From the IMG/VR virus record IMGVR_UViG_3300032304_000896, positions 1 through 32,996 of that record: DNA of 32,996 nucleotides. One strand, given 5' to 3'. Origin of the DNA: a virus. How positions within the stretch are numbered: the first letter of the stretch is position 1; each line of letters starts with the position of its first letter. This document shows positions 1 through 5,949 of the stretch, one piece after another. Made by a program: the position numbers and the translations under genes. The notes under the pieces are model-generated. The model had not been told where the DNA came from and made no database searches. It worked only from the letters and a program-made list of their open reading frames with translations.

Positions 1-2
1 CA

Positions 3-359
3 AGAGCCGCGATCAATGCAACGGCTACAGCCACCGCAGCAGAAGTTGCTACAGGCTACATCACAACAACTTCAGCCTCGGCTGTACCTATTACTTTGCC
101 TACTGGCACAGACCTTGGCACCGCTATTGGAGCCACCAAAGGTACTGTGTTGGATTTGTACATTGACAACACTGCAAGCACAGTCTCAGGCGTTGTGACT
201 ATTGCTGTAGCGACCAACGGCATCTTGTCCGCTGCCGCTGCCGCTGGCTCTGGTGCTGGTGCAGGTCTGTTGACAGTCCCTATTGGCGTGACAGGCGTTG
301 GCTGCTTTCGCATCATGTTCTCTAGCGCCACTGCATACGTCTTCTCACGTATTGCTTAA
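3..359 (+). CDS. Small phage structural protein, 5'-truncated
   Basis: The frame is open from the left edge to a TAA at 357-359, giving 118 residues without a start, so the N-terminus lies outside the window. The protein is rich in Ala, Thr, Gly and Val, has no charged clusters, and alternates short beta-type segments (for example GTVLDLYIDN and GVVTIAVATNG) with an Ala/Gly-rich stretch in the second half. That composition fits a beta-rich virion or decoration protein. The TTG at 96 could act as a start, but the reading frame and the same Ala/Thr-rich composition continue upstream without a stop, so a truncated longer gene is preferred. It is the last gene before a strong terminator. I recall similar proteins near capsid genes in environmental phages, but the function is not established. 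Confidence 0.7.
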   Translation, partial: RAAINATATATAAEVATGYITTTSASAVPITLPTGTDLGTAIGATKGTVLDLYIDNTASTVSGVVTIAVATNGILSAAAAAGSGAGAGLLTVPIGVTGVGCFRIMFSSATAYVFSRIA

Positions 360-366
360 TCAACCC

Positions 367-388
367 AAGGGGCTACGGCCCCTTTTTT
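367..388 (+). terminator. Rho-independent terminator with UACG tetraloop
   Basis: A perfect 7-bp stem AAGGGGC / GCCCCTT encloses the loop TACG and is followed by a run of six T residues at 383-388. The C(UACG)G closing arrangement belongs to the very stable UNCG tetraloop class. It lies 8 bases after the stop of the first gene and ends 14 bases before the next start codon, so it separates the upstream (probably capsid) transcription unit from the genes to the right. It is the only convincing intrinsic terminator in the window. Confidence 0.9.
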
Positions 389-402
389 GAAGGAGATTAA
401 TT

Positions 403-729
403 ATGGCGCAAATACTGCTCTCTAATGCCACCGCCACTGGCGCGGGCGTGGCGTGGCATCCCCGCGATACGTCGGCTGTTGCCACATATACTCATCATAG
501 CTTTCAAGCTGTAGGTAACACATCTACGTCTACTGGAGCAGCTACTGTCTTAATTCAAGTTAGTAATGATGGTGTGAATTACATTACGATGGGCACAATT
601 ACTTTGGTGCTTGGCACTGCGGTTACTTCTGATGGTTTTGCTGCTGCAAATACATGGGAATACTACCGCGCTAATGTGTCGGCTATCTCTGGTACAGGGG
701 CAATAGTCTCCGTGTACATGAAAGGCTGA
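403..729 (+). CDS. Beta-rich small structural protein (108 aa)
   Basis: The ATG at 403 follows AGGAGA at 391-396 with a 6-base spacer, a canonical ribosome site, so this start is secure. The 108-residue protein is Thr/Ala/Val/Ser-rich with few charges. It contains a segment resembling a beta-sandwich strand pair, ATVLIQVSNDGVNYITMGTI, and ends in a hydrophobic strand, GAIVSVYMKG. The 'VQVSNDG.NY.T.G' pattern is common in phage baseplate, neck or decoration proteins that measure a value per sample, but I do not assign a function. It is the first gene after the terminator, so a promoter or readthrough must supply its transcript. The next gene starts two bases after its stop. Confidence 0.75.
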   Translation: MAQILLSNATATGAGVAWHPRDTSAVATYTHHSFQAVGNTSTSTGAATVLIQVSNDGVNYITMGTITLVLGTAVTSDGFAAANTWEYYRANVSAISGTGAIVSVYMKG

Positions 730-731
730 TC

Positions 732-1226
732 ATGACAGTCGTAGTCAATAATCCTGTTGCAGGTTTTGTCTCCTTAAATTATGGGGCATTCCAAGATAGC
801 AACACTCAGGCCAGTGGCGGCGCTACAAGCGCAAACTTAATGCTATTGGGCACAACCGATTCCTCTAACGGGGTATCAGTTGTTAGTGGGTCACGCATGA
901 CTGTTGCAACTACTGGTATTTACAATATTCAATTTTCTGCACAATTTGCTCGTGCTGCTGGCGCTGGGTTTTCTACTGTAGAAGTTTGGTTGGCTAGAAA
1001 TGGCACTAATGTTGCGGCCTCTAATGGCCAAGTAAATGTGCCCCAGAGTGGTGGAAAAAATATTGCGTCATGGAATTACGTAGTTCAAGCTAATTCGGGT
1101 GATTATTATCAACTGTATTGGTCAAGCACGGATGCAAATGTCGAACTGTTGGCGGCAGCGGCTGGAACAAATCCAACACGCCCAACAACCCCGTCAATTA
1201 TTGTTACCGTGACGCAGGTTGCATAA
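732..1226 (+). CDS. C1q/TNF-like jelly-roll type structural protein
   Basis: This 164-residue protein has a sequence pattern like the C1q/TNF-like beta jelly-rolls found in phage tail or decoration proteins. Visible pieces are a G-I-Y-N-I-Q-F-S-A-Q-F strand at about residue 62, a V-E-V-W-L-A-R-N-G-T-N strand, a W-N-Y-V-V-Q-A strand, a G-D-Y-Y-Q-L-Y-W strand, and a final S-I-I-V-T-V-T-Q-V strand. In this fold 'GxYxxxxSxxF', 'xxxxRNGxxV' and 'GDYxxLxW' are the usual landmarks, and they occur here in the right order. The ATG follows the upstream stop by two bases, and no strong ribosome site is seen, so translation is probably coupled. It likely forms trimers on the particle surface, but the host ligand is unknown. 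Confidence 0.7.
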   Translation: MTVVVNNPVAGFVSLNYGAFQDSNTQASGGATSANLMLLGTTDSSNGVSVVSGSRMTVATTGIYNIQFSAQFARAAGAGFSTVEVWLARNGTNVAASNGQVNVPQSGGKNIASWNYVVQANSGDYYQLYWSSTDANVELLAAAAGTNPTRPTTPSIIVTVTQVA

Positions 1227-1471
1227 TGGCTAAGTCACCAGCATGGACCAGGAAAGAAGGCAAGAATCCCGAAGGCGGCCTGAACGCCAAAGGTCGGGCC
1301 TCCGCGAAAGCGCAGGGCATGAATCTGAAGCGTCCCCAACCCGAGGGCGGCAGCAGGCGAGACTCTTTCTGCGCCCGTATGAAAGGGATGAAAGCGAAAT
1401 TGACGAGCGCCGAAACCGCAAGGGATCCGAATTCGAGGATTAACAAAAGCCTGCGGGCGTGGAACTGTTGA
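1226..1471 (+). CDS. DUF6321-family small basic protein
   Basis: The ATG overlaps the upstream stop as TAATG, and the 81-residue protein starts MAKSPAWTRKEGK. An upstream in-frame start at 1118 would lie inside the previous gene and is rejected. Landmarks are the W-x-R-K-E-G-K-x-P-x-G-G-L-N-x-K-G-R block at residues 7-24, the R-P-Q-P-E-G-G-S-R-R-D-S-F-C-A-R-M-K-G-M block at 37-55, and the C-terminal R-I-N-K-S-L-R-x-W-x-C. This matches a strongly conserved phage family that I recall as DUF6321. The protein is very basic and has two cysteines, which suggests nucleic-acid binding or a packaged small protein. The function is unknown. Confidence 0.8.
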   Translation: MAKSPAWTRKEGKNPEGGLNAKGRASAKAQGMNLKRPQPEGGSRRDSFCARMKGMKAKLTSAETARDPNSRINKSLRAWNC

Positions 1472-1472
1472 T

Positions 1473-1721
1473 ATGGACTTGATGATTTGGAATGTTGTCC
1501 TCTCATTTGCATCAGCGTTACTGGTGTTTTGGGTAAAGGTGTCTCACGATGAAGTGAAGCGCTTGGGCATTTTGTTGAGCAAAACTCGAGAAGAGAATGC
1601 TGAGAAGTATGTAACCAAGTCAGATGTTCACAATGACATCAACCGAGTGCTGGCCAGATTGGATAGACTTGAGAGCAAGATAGATGACTTCATGAAGGAG
1701 CATCGCAGTGCCATCAGTTAG
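1473..1721 (+). CDS. Membrane-anchored coiled-coil protein (82 aa)
   Basis: The ATG follows the upstream TGA by one base. Residues about 2-22 form one hydrophobic membrane segment (MIWNVVLSFASALLVFWV). After it comes a charged helical region with heptad spacing of Leu/Ile and Val (LGILLSKTREEN, then DINRVLARLDRLESKIDDFM), typical of a coiled coil. An N-terminal anchor followed by a coiled coil resembles inner-membrane spanin subunits and several uncharacterised phage membrane proteins. It is far from the lysis cassette at 16596-18471, so a spanin role is only one option. The next gene starts inside its last codons at GTG 1708, with a 14-base overlap. Confidence 0.75.
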   Translation: MDLMIWNVVLSFASALLVFWVKVSHDEVKRLGILLSKTREENAEKYVTKSDVHNDINRVLARLDRLESKIDDFMKEHRSAIS

Positions 1722-2184
1722 CAAGAAACAACATAATTTCATGGCGGCGGTGGCCAACAACCCAGCGTTTGCCAAGAAGGTAGGCGTCCCACAGTCCGTG
1801 GGCAAAGAATTTTCCAACGCGGACAAGAACCGCAAATTTTCAAAAGGTGGTGATACTATGGCTTCAAAAATGAATCCCGGAATGATGGCAATGATGGCTA
1901 AGAAAAAGAGCGCGCCCGCTAAGAAAATGGCTGATGGCGGTATGACCATGGTCAAAAAAGGCAACAAAATGGTTCCTGACTTTGCTGCTGACGGCAAAGG
2001 CAAGATGGCCAAAGGCGGCGTAGCAGCTTCTTCTATGGGCAAAGTGAGGACAGCAGCTCCTAGCCGTGATGGTATGGCCATGAAGGGCAAGACCAAAGGT
2101 ACGCAAGTCAAGATGGCCGGCTCTGGTGTCCCCGGTGGCATCGGTTCACGTGTGATGAGAAAAGGCGGAATGGCCAAGTGCTAA
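1708..2184 (+). CDS. Lys/Met/Gly-rich 'KGG' protein with SKKQHNFM motif
   Basis: Translation starts at GTG 1708, supported by AAGGAG at 1695-1700 with a 7-base spacer and by the conserved N-terminus PSVSKKQHNFMAAVANNP that follows. The N-terminal 45 residues (SKKQHNFM, then FAKKVGVPQSVGKEFSNADK) match a module found repeatedly in environmental phage genomes. The rest is low complexity, rich in Lys, Met, Gly and Ala. It contains four copies of an 'x-x-K/D-G-G' motif (FSKGGD, MADGGM, MAKGGV, MRKGGM) and a segment DGMAMKGKTKGTQVKMAG that recurs in the next gene. The protein is strongly basic and probably disordered, and its function is not known. The 'SKKQ' block could bind nucleic acid. Confidence 0.8.
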   Translation: MPSVSKKQHNFMAAVANNPAFAKKVGVPQSVGKEFSNADKNRKFSKGGDTMASKMNPGMMAMMAKKKSAPAKKMADGGMTMVKKGNKMVPDFAADGKGKMAKGGVAASSMGKVRTAAPSRDGMAMKGKTKGTQVKMAGSGVPGGIGSRVMRKGGMAKC

Positions 2185-2198
2185 TTTAAGGAATCATC

Positions 2199-2468
2199 AT
2201 GGCAACCAGCACCCGAGCAGGAACAATGGACGCGTATAAACCGCGTCGCCCCGGCACTACGTATGAGGACTCTATAACTTCTGAAGACATCAAAAAGATG
2301 GATGCTCAGAAGGAAGAGGTCAATATGCAGAAGAAAATTGAGGCAGCTCAGAAGATCAGAACCATGGCTAAAGGTGGTTCTGCCTCTTCACGTGCCGATG
2401 GATGCGCCGTCAAAGGCAAGACTCGCGGCACTATGATCACCATGAAAAATGGCGGTTACGCCTGTTAA
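2199..2468 (+). CDS. Small KGG protein with SASSRADG-AVKGKT cassette
   Basis: The 89-residue protein begins at ATG 2199, 6 bases after AAGGA at 2188-2192. The central part is a charged helix (EDIKKMDAQKEEVNMQKKIE) followed by MAKGGSASSRADG and AVKGKTRGTM, then a short C-terminal NGGYAC. The second half is clearly related to the C-terminal half of the preceding gene product and to the start of the following one, so these three neighbours look like a diverging paralogous set. I recognise the cassette as common in phage genomes, but it has no known role. Basic and Gly-rich composition fits a small virion or nucleic-acid-associated protein. Confidence 0.75.
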   Translation: MATSTRAGTMDAYKPRRPGTTYEDSITSEDIKKMDAQKEEVNMQKKIEAAQKIRTMAKGGSASSRADGCAVKGKTRGTMITMKNGGYAC

Positions 2469-2471
2469 ATC

Positions 2472-2762
2472 ATGGATGAAGAAGAGCGTAAGAAAAAATC
2501 TGGCGTAGCGCCTAATGCAGCTCCCCCTCCAAAATTTGGTATTTTGGGTATGAAAAAGGGTGGCTCTGCTTCTTCACGCACTAATAAAACAACCGTAAAA
2601 CCAGCCGCTAAAGTAGTTAAATCTCTAAAAGAGGCTGGGTTTTATGGCGCGAGTAAACCTAAACGGCTGGGCATCATTAACAAAGTTACAACCAAACCCC
2701 AGCGGATAGAGATGGTTGATAAACTGTTTTTAGCCAAAAAAGTAAAAGGTGTAAAAAAATGA
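2472..2762 (+). CDS. Small basic KGG protein (96 aa)
   Basis: The ATG is three bases after the upstream stop. The 96-residue product starts with an acidic/basic MDEEERKKKS segment and contains FGILGMKKGGSASSRTNKT at residues 22-41, a degenerate copy of the cassette in the previous gene. It ends in a strongly basic tail (LAKKVKGVKK). No enzyme motif or membrane segment is visible. Its last four bases (ATGA) overlap the next start, a classic translational coupling arrangement. The function is unknown. The real coding nature is supported by tight packing and the shared motif. Confidence 0.7.
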   Translation: MDEEERKKKSGVAPNAAPPPKFGILGMKKGGSASSRTNKTTVKPAAKVVKSLKEAGFYGASKPKRLGIINKVTTKPQRIEMVDKLFLAKKVKGVKK

Positions 2763-3430
2763 TGGCATCCCGTGGTATGGGCGCAATCCGCGCCAGCAAA
2801 ATGCCCAAAGGTACTGAAAAGGCCCGACGGGATGACACCGACTTTACCGAATACAAAAAAGGCGGCAAAGTTAAAAAGTTTGAAGAAGGCGGAAAATCAT
2901 TAGCCGACCAAGCCAAAGATAAGATTGCGGAGTACAACAGTTCAAATAGTGGAGTTTCATCTACCGATGCTGTTCCATTTATCGAGGCAATGGGTGGCAA
3001 AGATAAGTACGGCATTGGCGGCGGCGGAAAAGCTGGCTTTAGAAAAAAACTTGATGAGAATACGGACGTAAGCGCATACCTTGAAGCTGGTGGGTTTAAG
3101 CCCAAAGCAGGCAATTTTCAAGGGAAAATTATGGGCGGCGGCGTATCTCTTAACAAGAGGTTTGATGACGGCGGGTTGGCAAAACAAGCCGCTACCGCTA
3201 TTGCCATGAAAGAGGCGGGTAAAAAGCCTAAAAAAATGGCTGCTGGTGGAAAATCAAAATCCAAAGTAAATGCCGCTGGTAATTACACCAAACCCAGTCT
3301 GCGCAAAAGAATTGTGGCGCAGGTAAAAGCCGCAGCAACGCATGGCACTGGCGCAGGTCAGTGGTCGGCTCGTAAAGCCCAGCTGGTTGCCAAGAAGTAC
3401 AAGGCGGCTGGAGGTTCTTACCGTGACTAA
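2759..3430 (+). CDS. KGG protein with C-terminal DUF5872-like half
   Basis: The start overlaps the upstream stop by four bases. The 223-residue protein has three parts. Residues 1-50 are basic with YKKGGKVKKFEEGGK. The middle contains AMGGKDKYGIGGGGKAGFRK and a following GGFKPKAGNFQGKIMGGGVS, a phage motif of unknown role that looks beta-rich. The C-terminal 56 residues contain YTKPSLRKRIVAQVKAA and GQWSARKAQLVAKKYKAAGG, which I recognise as the first half of the DUF5872-type module. In homologues I recall, this module continues directly into a 'KSLxxWxxQKWRTKSG' half. Here that half is the gene at 3857, separated by an endonuclease gene. The C-terminal end overlaps the endonuclease start by 8 bases. 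Confidence 0.8.
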   Translation: MMASRGMGAIRASKMPKGTEKARRDDTDFTEYKKGGKVKKFEEGGKSLADQAKDKIAEYNSSNSGVSSTDAVPFIEAMGGKDKYGIGGGGKAGFRKKLDENTDVSAYLEAGGFKPKAGNFQGKIMGGGVSLNKRFDDGGLAKQAATAIAMKEAGKKPKKMAAGGKSKSKVNAAGNYTKPSLRKRIVAQVKAAATHGTGAGQWSARKAQLVAKKYKAAGGSYRD

Positions 3431-3860
3431 GCTTTGCTTGAAATGCAATTCTGAAAAGCCATTAGAAGACTTTTACAAGTTTTTTGACAAATGGTCAGAT
3501 AAACATTATTCAAGCGCCCGTTGCAAACCTTGTCATCAAGAATACAAGCGCGAAAGCCCCACTACCCCACGTAACCGCAAAGCGGAAAAATTGCAGTTGC
3601 GATACGGGTTAACGTATGAGCAGTGGGAGCAAATGCGGCTAAATGAAGGATATGCTTGCATGATATGTGGCATAACTGAAAATGAAATTGACAAAAAACT
3701 TGATGTAGATCATTGCCACACAAGCGGAAAAGTTCGTGGTATTTTGTGCAACCCGTGCAACAATATGATTGGTCATGCTAAAGACAACATTCAAGCGCTG
3801 CGGGCTGCTGCGGATTACCTTGAACAAAATGCAAGTGGGTACAAAGGATTTGAAAATTGA
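3423..3860 (+). CDS. Recombination endonuclease VII-type HNH nuclease
   Basis: The start is GTG 3423, backed by GGAGG at 3410-3414 with an 8-base spacer. The upstream in-frame start at 3342 would overlap the previous gene by 89 bases and is rejected. The 145-residue protein has an N-terminal zinc-ribbon-like set (C5, C8, C34, C37), a second C-x-x-C at MICG, and the catalytic block DVDHCHTSGKVRG followed by LCNPCNNMIGHAKD. This is the treble-clef His-Me finger signature of the T4 endonuclease VII family: DHCH, then G-x-x-R-G-x-L-C-x-x-C-N. The family resolves branched DNA or acts as a homing-type nuclease. Here the nuclease sits exactly between two gene halves, which favours a mobile, intercalating role. 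No other mobile-element features are visible. Confidence 0.93.
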   Translation: MTKLCLKCNSEKPLEDFYKFFDKWSDKHYSSARCKPCHQEYKRESPTTPRNRKAEKLQLRYGLTYEQWEQMRLNEGYACMICGITENEIDKKLDVDHCHTSGKVRGILCNPCNNMIGHAKDNIQALRAAADYLEQNASGYKGFEN

Positions 3861-4090
3861 AAGCGCCGCAAAAATCCTTAAAGGATTGGGGCGACCAAAA
3901 ATGGAGAACCAAAAGTGGAAAACCGTCTAGTAAAACTGGCGAACGATACCTTCCAGAGGCTGCGATCAAAAGTCTCAGCTCTTCTGAGTACGCTGCGACA
4001 ACACGTGCAAAACGTGCTGGCAAAGCTAAAGGGAAACAATTCGTAGCCCAACCAAAAACAATTGCAAAGAAAACGGCAGGATATAGATAA
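3857..4090 (+). CDS. Basic protein, second half of DUF5872-like module
   Basis: Translation starts at TTG 3857, overlapping the endonuclease stop as TTGA, with AAGGA at 3844-3848 upstream. The 77-residue protein begins with SLKDWGDQKWRTKSGKPS, continues with TGERYLPEAAIKSLSSSEYA, and ends with GKQFVAQPKTIAKKTAGYR. This order is strongly conserved in a phage and algal-virus protein family that I recall as following the GQWSARKAQ half found at the end of the gene at 2759. The protein is very basic, has no cysteines and probably binds nucleic acid. The unusual TTG start and the 4-base overlap fit a gene that became independent when the endonuclease gene inserted. Confidence 0.8.
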   Translation: MKAPQKSLKDWGDQKWRTKSGKPSSKTGERYLPEAAIKSLSSSEYAATTRAKRAGKAKGKQFVAQPKTIAKKTAGYR

Positions 4091-5022
4091 TGGCTAAGAC
4101 CACCGGCACCACAGCTTTTGATCTCGACATGAACGACCTCATTGAAGAGGCGTTTGAGCGTTGCGGTCAAGAGCTGCGCACGGGCTATAACTTTCGCACA
4201 GCGCGGCGGTCTTTGAACCTGTTGACGATTGAGTGGGCAAACCGTGGCCTGAACTTCTGGACTGTAGAACAGGGCCAGATTCCGATGGTGACGGGCCAGG
4301 CTATCTACCCCATGCCCACGGACACAATCAACCTTCTAGACATGGTTATACGTCAGAGTAACGCCACGTCTAACCAGATCGACATCAACATCAGCGGAAT
4401 TTCTGAATCGACCTACATGAGCCTGCCAAACAAGTTGGCACAAGGTCGCCCGATTCAAGTTTGGTACAACCGTCAATCTGGTCAAGAGAACAGCACTACG
4501 GTTACCCTTAACGGAACTATTTCATCTACAGCTACCACAATCACGTTGTCTAATGTGGACAACTTGACAACCGCTGGGTTTATCAAGATTGATAACGAGA
4601 CAATCAGCTATCCCAACGTTGATCCAGTAAACAACCAGTTACTTAACTGTGCTCGAGGACAAAACGGCACGACTGCCGCAGCGCATACAACTGGCGCCGC
4701 CATAACCGTGCAAAACTTGCCCGCTATTAACGTGTGGCCCACACCTAACGCCCCTGGCGACCAGTACATGTTTGTGTACTACCGCATGCGCCGTATTCAG
4801 GATGCTGGTACGGGTGTGACAGTGCAAGATATCCCATTCCGCTTTATCCCCTGCATGGTGGCTGGGCTGGCTTATCTGTTGAGCATGAAGCTGCCAAATG
4901 TTGATCCACAGCGCGTACTGGGTCTAAAGGCCGAGTACGAACAGCAGTGGGATCTAGCACAGTCAGAAGATCGCGACACCTCTCCGTTGAGGTTTGTGCC
5001 AAGAAACATGTTCTATGCCTAA
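4090..5022 (+). CDS. Head-tail adaptor / tail tube-A-like structural protein
   Basis: The ATG overlaps the upstream TAA by one base. Residues 10-60 (DLDMNDLIEEAFERCG, RTARRSLNLLTIEWANRGLN, FWTVEQG) form the helical core seen in phage connector-completion proteins such as the P22 gp4 and T7 gp11 types. The C-terminal part (DIPFRFIPCMVAGLAYLLS, then a long helix) fits the same fold. Between them, residues about 133-208 form an inserted beta-rich module. Its core is the repeated TTITLSNVDNL, IDNETISY, and LLNCARGQNGTTAAAH pattern, which I recall in many unrelated phage structural proteins. The inserted module probably projects from the ring. The protein is predicted to bind the portal or seal the tail. 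The family assignment is by pattern only. Confidence 0.75.
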   Translation: MAKTTGTTAFDLDMNDLIEEAFERCGQELRTGYNFRTARRSLNLLTIEWANRGLNFWTVEQGQIPMVTGQAIYPMPTDTINLLDMVIRQSNATSNQIDINISGISESTYMSLPNKLAQGRPIQVWYNRQSGQENSTTVTLNGTISSTATTITLSNVDNLTTAGFIKIDNETISYPNVDPVNNQLLNCARGQNGTTAAAHTTGAAITVQNLPAINVWPTPNAPGDQYMFVYYRMRRIQDAGTGVTVQDIPFRFIPCMVAGLAYLLSMKLPNVDPQRVLGLKAEYEQQWDLAQSEDRDTSPLRFVPRNMFYA

Positions 5023-5443
5023 TAAATTTGCATCAGGCAAACATGCGATTGCTGAATGCGACCGATGTGCGCAGAGGTACATGCTCAAGGAATTAAAAAC
5101 ACAAGTCGTCAAGACTAGACCATTTAATATCAGAGTGTGCCCCTCGTGCTGGGATCCTGATCAGCCGCAGTTGCAGTTGGGTATGTACCCAGTCAACGAT
5201 CCGCAAGCTGTGCGTAATCCGCGTCCTGATGTGAGCTACACAGTTTCTGGCCAAAGTGGTCTACAGATTTTGCAGACCGACAGCACGACCCAAGATGGGT
5301 TTGGATACCCAGAAGCGGGCAGTCGGATCTTCCAGTGGGGATACAACCCTGTTGGTGGAGCAAGTGGGTTTGACACTCTTTTAACGCCAAATAACTTGGT
5401 GTTAGCGGTAGAACTTGGTACAGTAACGGTAAGCGTAACTTAG
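5015..5443 (+). CDS. Zinc-ribbon phage structural/accessory protein
   Basis: The start ATG at 5015 gives the conserved N-terminus MPNKFASGKHAIAECDRC. The alternative 4994 start lies deeper inside the preceding gene and adds residues not expected in the family. Residues C15, C18, C42 and C45 make a four-cysteine zinc ribbon (CDRC and CPSC). This is followed by W-D-P-D-x-P-Q-L-Q-L-G-M-Y-P-V-N-D-P-Q-A and N-P-R-P-D, a block I know from many phage genomes next to adaptor genes. The remainder is Gly/Ser/Val-rich and beta-like. The overlap with the adaptor stop is 8 bases, so the two are probably translated together. The role in the particle is not known. Confidence 0.8.
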   Translation: MPNKFASGKHAIAECDRCAQRYMLKELKTQVVKTRPFNIRVCPSCWDPDQPQLQLGMYPVNDPQAVRNPRPDVSYTVSGQSGLQILQTDSTTQDGFGYPEAGSRIFQWGYNPVGGASGFDTLLTPNNLVLAVELGTVTVSVT

Positions 5444-5452
5444 GAGATTGAA

Positions 5453-5680
5453 ATGAAACATGATGATGCAAAAGCAGACATGAAGATGGACAAAATGCAA
5501 GACAAGAAGATGATTAAAGCTGCCGTTGGTAAGCACGAGAAAAAGTTGCATCCCGGTCAGCCGATGACTAAATTGGCCAAAGGCGGCAAAACTAATCTGC
5601 AAATGAAGCAGCTGGGTCGCGGCTTGGCCAAAGTTGCCAATCAGAAGAAGTCTTCCTTTACATACAAAAAAGGCGGTTAA
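5453..5680 (+). CDS. Small basic KGG protein (HEKKLHPGQPMTKL family)
   Basis: A GGAG at 5444-5447 precedes ATG 5453 by 5 bases. The 75-residue product has a charged N-terminus (DDAKADMKMDKMQDKK), the block AAVGKHEKKLHPGQPMTKL, then AKGGKTNLQMKQLGRGLAKV, and ends exactly in FTYKKGG. The H-E-K-x-L-H-P-G-x-P-M-T-K-L block is a conserved phage-protein landmark that I recall from environmental genomes. The protein is strongly basic with few aromatic residues, consistent with a nucleic-acid-associated or disordered virion protein. Its C-terminal KGG matches the recurrent motif in neighbouring genes. Confidence 0.78.
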   Translation: MKHDDAKADMKMDKMQDKKMIKAAVGKHEKKLHPGQPMTKLAKGGKTNLQMKQLGRGLAKVANQKKSSFTYKKGG

Positions 5681-5681
5681 T

Positions 5682-5948
5682 ATGGCTAAATTCAGCAAAA
5701 AAGTAATGGGCAAAGAAGTTGGTGATGCCAGCGTCTATGCAGAACCGCACACCATGACTGGACAAGCTGTGAAAGCTGAAAGCAATCCTGGCTCTGGCCA
5801 AAATCGCAGCAGCGCAAACACAGTGGATATGTCTGTAGGAAATATTTACCGCAATCCTGAAGGCAAGCCTACAAAAACCTCCGGCATCAAGATGCGCGGA
5901 ACTGGCGCGGCTACCAAAGGTGTGATGTCTAGAGGCCCAATGGCTTGA
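5682..5948 (+). CDS. Small Gly/Ser-rich protein (88 aa)
   Basis: The ATG at 5682 is one base after the upstream stop. An alternative start at 5634 is inside the previous gene and is rejected because the family begins MAKFSKKVMGKEVG. The product is Gly/Asn/Ser/Thr-rich with motifs EPHTMTGQAVK, ANTVDMSVGNIYRNPEGKP and KMRGTGAATKGVMSRGPMA at the C-terminus. The 'RGTGAATKG' tail is common in small phage proteins that follow KGG proteins. No enzyme motif or membrane segment is seen. Only one base separates its stop from the next start. Confidence 0.75.
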   Translation: MAKFSKKVMGKEVGDASVYAEPHTMTGQAVKAESNPGSGQNRSSANTVDMSVGNIYRNPEGKPTKTSGIKMRGTGAATKGVMSRGPMA

Positions 5949-5949
5949 T

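Noticed and set aside
1620-2177. 185-codon open frame on the - strand opposite the KGG proteins
   Set aside because: It is a Pro/Leu/Ala-rich shadow of the Lys/Met/Gly codons on the + strand, and it would cross two conserved + strand genes. No ribosome site was noted.
4994-5014. Earlier start for the zinc-ribbon protein
   Set aside because: It adds seven residues (MCQETCS) inside the adaptor gene, while the conserved family begins MPNKF at 5015.
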